Of a stretch of DNA of 5,333 nucleotides, positions 1 to 5,333 are shown piece after piece (position 1 is the first letter of the stretch; the number at the start of each line of letters is the position of its first letter). Location: contig JAMONW010000176.1 of the NCBI GenBank assembly GCA_027066355.1, forward strand, positions 1-5,333, read 5' to 3'. A program made the position numbers and the translations under genes. Source of the DNA: Campylobacteraceae bacterium. Its GTDB lineage: Bacteria > Campylobacterota > Campylobacteria > Campylobacterales > Sulfurovaceae. The notes under the pieces were generated by a model. It had not been told where the DNA came from. It searched no databases and worked only from the letters and a program-made list of their open reading frames with translations.

Positions 1-2
1 AA

Positions 3-197
3 GTTGGAGAGGTAAAAAAGGGCAAAATTAAATTAGAAGAGTATGTTGTGCCTCTTGGCATAAATACTGGTTTTAAAGTAGAAAAAATACTTATAAATGA
101 GCAAAACTTTACAAAAACTGCAAATATTTGGGGCATTAGCAACAACTCTAAAGGAACAAATTCAAATAGAATAGTATTATTTAAAAAGGAAAATTAG
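3..197 (+). CDS. C-terminal end of a probable DNA methyltransferase (5' truncated by window)
   Basis: An open frame runs from the window edge (first full codon at 3) to a TAG at 195-197, giving 64 residues. The tail reads TANIWGISNNSKGTNSNRIV followed by LFKKEN. A late stretch of the form NIxGxxNNxxGTNxNRIVLF is, from memory, typical of the C-termini of amino-type (N6-adenine or N4-cytosine) site-specific DNA methyltransferases. The diagnostic motifs, the FxGxG S-adenosylmethionine loop and the (D/N)PP(Y/W) catalytic motif, would lie upstream of the window, so they cannot be checked. The context agrees: the stop overlaps the start of a nuclease-like gene by one base, and a restriction-endonuclease-like gene follows. 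In such a module the methyltransferase would protect host DNA at the site the endonuclease cuts. The reading frame is secure; the enzyme class is a moderate-confidence inference, and the target base and recognition site are unknown. Confidence 0.6.
   Translation, partial: VGEVKKGKIKLEEYVVPLGINTGFKVEKILINEQNFTKTANIWGISNNSKGTNSNRIVLFKKEN
186..191 (+). promoter_or_regulatory. Ribosome binding site supporting the GTG start at 197
   Basis: AAGGAA lies inside the last codons of the upstream methyltransferase-like gene, five bases before a GTG at 197-199. The next in-frame ATG is 12 codons further on and would cut into the N-terminal helix, so this site favours the GTG. The TAGTG stop/start overlap allows terminating ribosomes to reinitiate. 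Confidence 0.6.
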
Positions 198-730
198 TGA
201 ATAAATATGAAGTAATTACTATTACACAAGAAATGATTAACGAAGCTACCAAATTGATAAATAGTGTAAAGGTAAATAGAACTGTTGCATCTAAAATAGA
301 TACCCTAACAGGCATTTTAGGAGAATTTGTTTTTGCTCAATATTTTTATGGTAATTGGCAAAAGCACCTTGTTGGTAAAAACAAAGGTCAATTAGATTTT
401 AAAGATATAGAGATAAAAACTTCTGCTTTTCCTTTTAGGGATAGTTTAAATTTATTGGTTAGAGAAGATTATGCAAAAAAAAGAAAACCACCCTTTTATA
501 TTCAAATAATAATTAATGTAGATAGTAAAAAAGCTGATAATATAAAAGCTGGAACAAAAGCAATTATATCTGGTTGGGCAACTTATAAAGATATTGAAAA
601 TGCTCCAAAAAGAGATTTTGGCTCAAAGCTATCTAATAAAGGTGGTTATAGCTGTTTTTATATACCAATTAAAAATTTACAACCTATACACTCTTTTAAA
701 GAAGCTTATCGTAAAAGGAATATAAAATGA
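197..730 (+). CDS. Small PD-(D/E)XK-type nuclease, probable restriction or accessory nuclease
   Basis: This 177-residue protein has no family I can name. It has the layout of a compact PD-(D/E)XK nuclease. A helix carries GILGEFVFAQYF (Glu43), followed by GQLDFKDIEIKTS, in which Asp67, Glu72 and Lys74 form D-x4-E-x-K on two short beta strands. The proline of the classic PD is absent. The later segments IISGWATY (123-130) and YSCFYIPIKNLQPI (151-164) resemble the closing strands of small uncharacterised phage and prophage nucleases, a comparison made from memory. There is no signal peptide or membrane segment, so it should act on DNA in the cytoplasm. The GTG start is chosen because an AAGGAA lies five bases upstream and it overlaps the previous stop by one base; the end overlaps the next gene by four bases. 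It could be a second restriction endonuclease, one subunit of a two-subunit enzyme, a nicking or repair nuclease serving the module, or unrelated cargo. The nuclease fold is fairly convincing; the role is open. Confidence 0.7.
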   Translation: MNKYEVITITQEMINEATKLINSVKVNRTVASKIDTLTGILGEFVFAQYFYGNWQKHLVGKNKGQLDFKDIEIKTSAFPFRDSLNLLVREDYAKKRKPPFYIQIIINVDSKKADNIKAGTKAIISGWATYKDIENAPKRDFGSKLSNKGGYSCFYIPIKNLQPIHSFKEAYRKRNIK

Positions 731-1377
731 ATGAAATATCACAAGAGTTAAAGGGTGTAATTGCTCAAATGCTAAAACCACTAAATGGCTTATCTTTAGA
801 TATAATTATAGAAGGCTTATCTGGAAATAGTGTAATACCTTTTGATAAAAATAATCAAAAAGATATTGAAGTTTTAAAAATTTTAACTAAAGTTGCAAAT
901 AAAACTTTAGAAGATGTAAATATTAAAGGTATATTAAGACCAAGACCAAATGAAGTAGGAAACGATATAGAGCCTTTTGTAAAAGAGGCATTAAACCATT
1001 TTGGATATACATCTAATACACCAAAAACTTCTGCTGGAAAAAGAAAATCAACAGGTTATCCAGATATAGAATTTATAGATAAGTATGATAGAGTTAACTA
1101 TTTAGAGTGTAAAACTTATAATATAGATAATATTAATACTACTCAAAGAAGTTTCTATCTATCTCCCTCAAAAGAGTTTAAAGTAACAAAAGATGCTCAC
1201 CATTTTGGAATATCGTTTGAAGTTTATGTTCAAAAGAGTATTGGCAATAAGCATTTGTATAAAATTAAAAGCTGGAAAATATTAGATTTATCGAAATTAA
1301 CATTAGATGTAAAGTATGAATTTAATGCTGATAATAAAAGGCTTTATGATAGCAATTTAATTATTGCTCAAAAGTAA
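727..1377 (+). CDS. Probable type II restriction endonuclease (PD-(D/E)XK)
   Basis: This 216-residue protein contains a clear restriction-endonuclease core. STGYPDIEF gives Pro112-Asp113, and YLECKTYN gives Glu127-Cys128-Lys129, so the order is PD-x13-E-x-K. Upstream, RPRPNEVGNDIEPFVKEAL (71-89) looks like the helix that supplies an extra acidic metal ligand (Glu76 or Glu82). Downstream, a conserved-looking NTTQRSFYLSPS (137-148) and a DAHHFGISFEVYV strand (156-168) complete the fold. The Asp, Glu and Lys would hold Mg2+ and hydrolyse DNA at a specific site. The roughly 200-residue length suits simple homodimeric type II enzymes. Residues 1-65 are mostly helical and lack a motif I recognise. 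The ATG overlaps the previous stop (ATGA, 727-730), and AAAAGGAA ends six bases before it. Placement after a methyltransferase-like tail supports a restriction-modification role. The recognition site cannot be read from sequence alone. Spot-counted lines run 18-33% G+C, lower than much of clpB, which fits acquired DNA. Confidence 0.78.
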   Translation: MNEISQELKGVIAQMLKPLNGLSLDIIIEGLSGNSVIPFDKNNQKDIEVLKILTKVANKTLEDVNIKGILRPRPNEVGNDIEPFVKEALNHFGYTSNTPKTSAGKRKSTGYPDIEFIDKYDRVNYLECKTYNIDNINTTQRSFYLSPSKEFKVTKDAHHFGISFEVYVQKSIGNKHLYKIKSWKILDLSKLTLDVKYEFNADNKRLYDSNLIIAQK

Positions 1378-1397
1378 ATTTATAATTGCATAAGAGC

Positions 1398-1420
1398 GTT
1401 TTGGCAAAAGCCAAAACTTT
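1398..1420. terminator. Hairpin between convergent operons, possible weak terminator
   Basis: GTTTTGGC (1398-1405) and GCCAAAAC (1410-1417) form a perfect 8-bp stem around an AAAA loop. On the + strand it is followed by only three T residues (1418-1420), which belong to the clpB stop codon region. On the - strand no T run follows. It sits in the 41-bp gap where the restriction module and clpB converge, so it may end + strand transcripts or stabilise 3' ends of both. The short T tract makes it a weak intrinsic terminator at best. Confidence 0.45.
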
Positions 1421-3995
1421 ACTCTACCCTAGCAGTAATTTCGCCATTTTGTGCATCAAATACTACTTTGTCGCCCTCTTTAACTTTGCCCTCAAGTATC
1501 ATCTCTGCTAAGTAATCTTCTATTAGCTCTTGAATTGCTCTTTTTAGTGGTCTTGCGCCATATACTGGGTCAAAACCTGCATCTGCAATTAACTCTTTTG
1601 CAGAGTCTGTTAAAACTATCTCAATATCATTTTCTGCCAATTTAGCTTTTGTGCCACTTAGCATAATATCAACAATATTTTTAATCTCATCTTTTCCAAG
1701 AGGATTAAAGATTACTAAATCATCAAGTCTGTTAATAAACTCTGGCTTAAAGTAATTTTTAAGCTCATCTCTAACCGCTTTTTCTCTATCTGATGGGTCG
1801 CTAAACTCCATAATTTTATCACTTGCAATATTAGATGTTAAGATAATAATTGTGTTTTTAAAATCAACTGTAACACCTTTATTATCTGTTAAACGCCCAT
1901 CATCTAGCACTTGAAGCAATATATTAAATACATCTGGATGTGCTTTTTCTACCTCATCAAACAAAATTACACTATATGGTTTGCGTCTAACTGCTTCTGT
2001 TAATTGACCTCCCTCTTCATATCCAACATATCCAGGAGCAGCACCAACTAAGCGTGAAACACTATGTTTTTCCATATATTCAGTCATATCAAATCTAATT
2101 AAAGATTTTTCACTATCAAACAAAAACTTAGCCAAAGCCTTAGCAGTTTGTGTTTTACCAACACCTGTTGGTCCAAGAAATAAGAAACTTCCAATTGGTC
2201 TGTTTCTATCAGATAGACCAGCTTTGTTTCTTTTTATTGCGCGAGAAACTGCCTTGATAGCTTCATCTTGTCCTACAACCTCTTTGCGCAAATGCTCTTC
2301 TATATGTAAAACTTTATCTTTTTCACTTTGAAGCATTTTATTTACTGGAATACCAGTCCAACGGCTTACAATTCCTGCAACCATCTCTTCATCAACTGCA
2401 TTTTTAAGAAGAGTTCCCTCTTTTTGCATAGCATCCCACTTTTTATTTAGCTCTTCAAGCTCTTTTTGAAGTGCTGGAATTTCGCTATACTCAATTCTTG
2501 CTGCCTCTTCATATTTTGCTTCTCTTTGAGCAAGTTCTGCTTCGCGCTTTTTATTCTCTATTTGAACTTTAATCTCTGCTATTTTATTGAAAATCTCTTT
2601 TTCAGTTTCAAACTGATTCTCAAGCGCTCTTTTTTTCTCTTCTAAATTAGCTAACTCTTTTTCAAGCTCTGCAATTTTCTCTTCATTTTTAGCACTTTGC
2701 TCCATTTTAAGAGCCTCTATTTCAACTAAAACCTTTTGAATCTCTCTTTTTGCCTTAGATAACTCAAATGGCTCAGACTCTATTTGCATCTTAAGCTCTG
2801 CTGCTGCTTCATCAATTAAATCAATTGCTTTATCAGGCAAAAATCTATCTGTTATATATCTGTTAGATAACTTAACAGCACTAATTAATGCACTATCTAA
2901 AATTTGCACATTATGGTGAGCCTCTAAGCGCTCTTTAATTCCACGCATAATTTGAAGTGCTTCATCAATGCTTGGCTCATCAACTTTTACAGGTTGAAAT
3001 CTTCTTTGAAGAGCTGCATCTTTTTCGATATATTTTCTATACTCTTTTAGTGTTGTAGCACCTATTGTATGCAGCTCTCCACGCGCCAACATTGGTTTTA
3101 GCATATTTGCTGCATCCATACTACCTTCACTAGCCCCTGCTCCTACAATTGTATGGATTTCATCAATAAACAAAATTATATTGCCATCTTTTTTAACTTC
3201 ATCAATTACAGCTTTTAATCTATCTTCAAACTCTCCTCTATATTTTGCACCTGCAATTAAAGCAGACATCTCAAGCTCAATAAGGCGCTTATTTTGCAAA
3301 GATGTAGGCACCTCTTTATTTACAATTTTTTGCGCTAATCCCTCTACAATTGCAGTTTTACCAACACCTGGTTCTCCAAGTAATATTGGGTTGTTTTTTG
3401 TTTTTCTAATTAAAATTTGCATAGTGCGTTGAATCTCTTCATCACGCCCAATTACAGGGTCTAGTTTACCATCAATTGCCAATCTTGTTAAATCTTTTCC
3501 ATACTTTTCAAGAGCCTCAAGCTTTTCATCATCTGTTTGACTCTCGATTGTTTTACCACCTCTAAGGGCTTCTAAATTTTTCTTAAATTCGCTTAAATCA
3601 ACATATTTTCCAATAGTATCTTTAATAAAGCTCTCATTTGCATTTGCCATTAGCCATGTATCAACAGAGAGATACTTATCTCCATTTGCTGCCATTTGAC
3701 CCTCGGCATTTTGGAGGCTTCTTACAGTATTGCTTGATAATCTTATACTCTCTTTTGTAACATTTGAACTTGTTGGCAACTTTTTAGCTTGTGAGCTAAC
3801 ATCAAGTTCAATAGCAGCTTTATCTACTCCCATTTTATTTAAAACTTGATTTAAAATAGAGCCACTATTTGTAAGTTGCGCCCAAATTAAATGTATTGGT
3901 TCAACCTCTGGATTTTTATTATGTAACGCCAAAGACAAGCCACTCTCAATTGCTTGTGTCATTTGATGTGTTAATTTCTCTAAAATATTACTCAT
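1419..3995 (-). CDS. clpB: ClpB, ATP-dependent protein disaggregase
   Basis: This is a complete 858-residue ClpB of normal family length. The cytoplasmic hexamer threads aggregated proteins through its pore using ATP, working with DnaK, DnaJ and GrpE. The N-terminal Clp repeat domain covers about residues 1-145. AAA+ domain 1 has Walker A GEPGVGKT (207-214), pore loop KYRGE (251-255), Walker B ILFIDE (274-279) and arginine-finger region RRF (331-333). The coiled-coil middle domain at about 400-530 is rich in Glu and Lys heptads; it is what separates ClpB from ClpA and ClpC and is where DnaK docks. AAA+ domain 2 has Walker A GPTGVGKT (608-615), Walker B VILFDE (676-681), pore loop GYVG (655-658), sensor 1 TSN (720-722), FINR (753-756) and sensor 2 GARP (813-816). 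All key residues are intact. I see no IGF/IGL loop of the kind used to bind ClpP, as expected for ClpB. The start is backed by AGGAGA (4001-4006, - strand) five bases upstream. ClpB is usually heat-inducible, but I found no CIRCE or HspR (HAIR) operator upstream. Confidence 0.98.
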   Translation of the reverse strand: MSNILEKLTHQMTQAIESGLSLALHNKNPEVEPIHLIWAQLTNSGSILNQVLNKMGVDKAAIELDVSSQAKKLPTSSNVTKESIRLSSNTVRSLQNAEGQMAANGDKYLSVDTWLMANANESFIKDTIGKYVDLSEFKKNLEALRGGKTIESQTDDEKLEALEKYGKDLTRLAIDGKLDPVIGRDEEIQRTMQILIRKTKNNPILLGEPGVGKTAIVEGLAQKIVNKEVPTSLQNKRLIELEMSALIAGAKYRGEFEDRLKAVIDEVKKDGNIILFIDEIHTIVGAGASEGSMDAANMLKPMLARGELHTIGATTLKEYRKYIEKDAALQRRFQPVKVDEPSIDEALQIMRGIKERLEAHHNVQILDSALISAVKLSNRYITDRFLPDKAIDLIDEAAAELKMQIESEPFELSKAKREIQKVLVEIEALKMEQSAKNEEKIAELEKELANLEEKKRALENQFETEKEIFNKIAEIKVQIENKKREAELAQREAKYEEAARIEYSEIPALQKELEELNKKWDAMQKEGTLLKNAVDEEMVAGIVSRWTGIPVNKMLQSEKDKVLHIEEHLRKEVVGQDEAIKAVSRAIKRNKAGLSDRNRPIGSFLFLGPTGVGKTQTAKALAKFLFDSEKSLIRFDMTEYMEKHSVSRLVGAAPGYVGYEEGGQLTEAVRRKPYSVILFDEVEKAHPDVFNILLQVLDDGRLTDNKGVTVDFKNTIIILTSNIASDKIMEFSDPSDREKAVRDELKNYFKPEFINRLDDLVIFNPLGKDEIKNIVDIMLSGTKAKLAENDIEIVLTDSAKELIADAGFDPVYGARPLKRAIQELIEDYLAEMILEGKVKEGDKVVFDAQNGEITARVE

Positions 3996-4031
3996 TTTCT
4001 TCTCCTAGTTTTGTTTTATTGATGTAACTTT

Positions 4032-4037
4032 AGCATA
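4032..4037 (-). promoter_or_regulatory. Candidate -10 element for clpB
   Basis: On the - strand TATGCT (four of six matches to TATAAT) lies 36 bases before the clpB start. A TTGCAA (4053-4058) stands 15 bases upstream of it, shorter than the usual 17. Campylobacterota promoters often lack a conserved -35 box and rely on AT-rich periodic upstream DNA, which is present here. This is a guess from consensus only. Confidence 0.25.
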
Positions 4038-4095
4038 ATTTTAAGATATTAATTGCAATCTAAGTAGCAATGCCAAATTTTACCGATGTTTAAGT

Positions 4096-4101
4096 GATAA
4101 T
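4096..4101 (+). promoter_or_regulatory. Candidate -10 element for the ctpA-type gene
   Basis: GATAAT matches TATAAT at five of six positions and lies 43 bases before the ATG at 4145. No convincing -35 box is seen at the usual distance, which is common in Campylobacterota. The surrounding DNA is so A/T-rich that chance matches are likely. Confidence 0.3.
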
Positions 4102-4144
4102 TAAATAAAATAGCTTAAAAATTTACCAAAAGGTAGCAAATAAT

Positions 4145-5333
4145 ATGTTTAATAAAAATAGAAAAATAATTCTTTCAAGTATAGTTGCAGTTTCGGCTAC
4201 TCTTTTTTTGTCTAACCCTACTACATTACAAGCAAAAGAGAGTAATAATAGCAAATTAGAAGCTTACTTAAAATTTACAAGAGTTTTAAATTTAATAGAA
4301 GATCAATATGTAGAAGAACTTAACTCTACAACACTAATCAACAAAGCCTTAAAAGGTTTACTAAGTAACTTAGATGCTCACTCGGCATATTTAGATGCAA
4401 AAGCTTTTAAAGATTTAAACATTCAAACAAAAGGCGAGTTTGGTGGTTTAGGTATTGTTGTAGGTATGAAAAAGGGTGCATTAACAGTTATTGCTCCAAT
4501 TGATGATACTCCTGCAAAAAAAGCTGGAATTAAAGCTGGTGATATAATCTTAAAAATAGATAATAAATCAACTCTTGGTATGACAATTGATGAAGCTGTT
4601 AAATTGATGCGTGGCAAACCAAAAACAAAAATTACTCTAACTGTAGTTAGAAAAGGTGAAACAAAGCCACTTAAAATAAATATTGTAAGAGATATTATTA
4701 AAATAAAATCTGTTAAACCAAAAATCATCTATTTAGATAAAGATAAAAAGAAAAAGGTTCTTTATATTAAAATTACCTCTTTTGATTCAAAAGTTGTAAA
4801 TGGTGTAAAACTTGCCCTTCAAAATAATAAAGATGCAAAAGGTATAATTTTTGATTTGCGTAATAACCCAGGAGGGCTACTAGACCAAGCAACTGGACTA
4901 CTTGATATGTTTATTGATAAGGGTATTTTAGTTAGCCAAAAAGGACGCGATAAGAGAGAAAATATTGTCTATAAAGCTCATAGCGAAGGAACACACAAAG
5001 ATATCCCAATTACTATGCTTGTAAATGGTGGAAGTGCAAGTGCAAGTGAAATTGTAAGTGGTGCAATGCAAGATCATAAAAGAGCAGTAATTATTGGTGA
5101 AAAGACTTTTGGTAAAGGTAGTGTTCAAATCGTTGTGCCTATTGGTAAAGATGAGGGTATTAAACTAACAGTTGCTAGATATTACCTGCCAAGTGGAAGA
5201 ACCATTCAAAATAAGGGTGTAACACCAGATATTACAGTATATCCGGGTAAAGTAAATCAGAAAAAAGATGATGCATTTACTATAAAAGAGGCTGAACTTA
5301 AAGAGCATCTAAAAACAGAACTAGAAAAAATTG
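4145..5333 (+). CDS. ctpA: CtpA-type S41 carboxyl-terminal processing protease (3' truncated by window)
   Basis: The frame is open from the ATG to the window end, giving 396 residues; family members are commonly around 400-450, so only the C-terminal tail should be missing. The protein is exported. Residues 1-30 form a signal peptide, with basic NKNRK, a hydrophobic run IILSSIVAVSATLFL and a likely cleavage after LQA (28-30). A PDZ domain spans about 97-183, with GEFGGLGIVV at its carboxylate-binding loop and AGIKAGDIILKID (127-139). The S41 catalytic core follows: FDLRNNPGG (236-244), NGGSASASE (294-302) with nucleophile Ser299, and TFGKGSVQ (321-328) with Lys324 and Gln328. The Ser-to-Lys spacing of 25 matches the Ser-Lys-Gln machinery of CtpB and Prc. 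Such enzymes trim C-termini of periplasmic proteins and can act on cell-wall hydrolases; the substrate here is unknown. A stop upstream at 4106-4108 leaves no alternative ATG. The nearest Shine-Dalgarno-like run (AAAAGG, 4128-4133) is 11 bases away, rather far. The gene is divergent from clpB. Confidence 0.95.
   Translation, partial: MFNKNRKIILSSIVAVSATLFLSNPTTLQAKESNNSKLEAYLKFTRVLNLIEDQYVEELNSTTLINKALKGLLSNLDAHSAYLDAKAFKDLNIQTKGEFGGLGIVVGMKKGALTVIAPIDDTPAKKAGIKAGDIILKIDNKSTLGMTIDEAVKLMRGKPKTKITLTVVRKGETKPLKINIVRDIIKIKSVKPKIIYLDKDKKKKVLYIKITSFDSKVVNGVKLALQNNKDAKGIIFDLRNNPGGLLDQATGLLDMFIDKGILVSQKGRDKRENIVYKAHSEGTHKDIPITMLVNGGSASASEIVSGAMQDHKRAVIIGEKTFGKGSVQIVVPIGKDEGIKLTVARYYLPSGRTIQNKGVTPDITVYPGKVNQKKDDAFTIKEAELKEHLKTELEKI

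Larger units (their letters stand above)
3996..4144. other. Divergent intergenic region between clpB and the ctpA-type gene
   Basis: These 149 bp contain the start-proximal signals of both genes. Seen here are the strong AGGAGA ribosome site of clpB, two weak -10 candidates, a 7-base direct repeat GTAGCAA (4064-4070 and 4133-4139), a repeated TTTACC (4079-4084 and 4122-4127) and a short TACC-AAAA-GGTA inverted repeat (4124-4135) that covers the ctpA-type Shine-Dalgarno. No recognisable CIRCE, HAIR or other named operator was found. No small ORF or RNA gene is supported. Confidence 0.6.

Noticed and set aside
197..1377. A single endonuclease gene split by a frameshift
   Set aside because: Each protein has its own complete D...ExK core and well-placed ribosome site, and the ATGA overlap is a normal coupled gene junction.
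1..1377. Toxin-antitoxin pair or a controller (C) protein of a restriction system
   Set aside because: No helix-turn-helix protein or small antitoxin-like ORF is visible; any controller gene would have to lie upstream of the window.
3181..3432. 83-codon + strand ORF inside clpB
   Set aside because: It lies wholly antisense to the conserved AAA+ domain 1 coding region, has no recognisable motif or ribosome site, and is explained as a shadow of clpB.
3996..4144. CIRCE or HspR (HAIR) heat-shock operator upstream of clpB
   Set aside because: I looked for TTAGCACTC/GAGTGCTAA and CTTGAGT/ACTCAAG pairs on both strands and found none.
4423..4728. 101-codon - strand ORF with hydrophobic composition
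   Set aside because: It is antisense to the PDZ-coding part of the S41 protease; the hydrophobic look comes from the complement of Lys/Asp/Asn-rich codons.
4928..5128. 66-codon - strand ORF rich in Thr, Cys and Phe
   Set aside because: It is antisense to the catalytic Ser/Lys region of the S41 protease, where the + strand protein is clearly conserved.

Overview
The window looks like a chromosomal segment from an AT-rich member of the Campylobacterota (epsilonproteobacteria; for example the Sulfurimonas, Sulfurospirillum or Arcobacter range). This is inferred from base composition, A/T-ending codons and the overall character of the ClpB and CtpA proteins. I could not run a search, so the genus is left open.

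The layout falls into two blocks. Block 1 (1-1377, + strand) is a tight three-gene cluster that reads as a restriction-modification module. It starts with the last 64 codons of a protein whose tail resembles an amino-type (N6-adenine or N4-cytosine) DNA methyltransferase. A 177-aa protein with an E...D...ExK nuclease signature follows, its GTG start overlapping the previous stop by 1 base. Then comes a 216-aa protein with a textbook PD...ECK restriction-endonuclease core, joined by a 4-base ATGA overlap. The overlaps imply one operon with translational coupling. The unusual point is that two different PD-(D/E)XK-type proteins accompany one visible methyltransferase. Spot counts also show lower G+C here than in the neighbouring genes.

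Block 2 (1419-5333) is protein-quality-control housekeeping. clpB (complete, 858 codons, - strand) encodes the ClpB disaggregase with both AAA+ domains and the coiled-coil middle domain. Divergent from it, on the + strand, is a ctpA-type S41 carboxyl-terminal processing protease, exported and with a PDZ domain; 396 codons are visible before the window ends. The two share a 149-bp intergenic region that must hold both promoters. The restriction module and clpB converge on a 41-bp gap containing an 8-bp hairpin.

The second block is ordinary. The only candidate for something less described is the methyltransferase / small nuclease / restriction endonuclease trio. No tRNA, rRNA, CRISPR array, insertion sequence or attachment site was seen.
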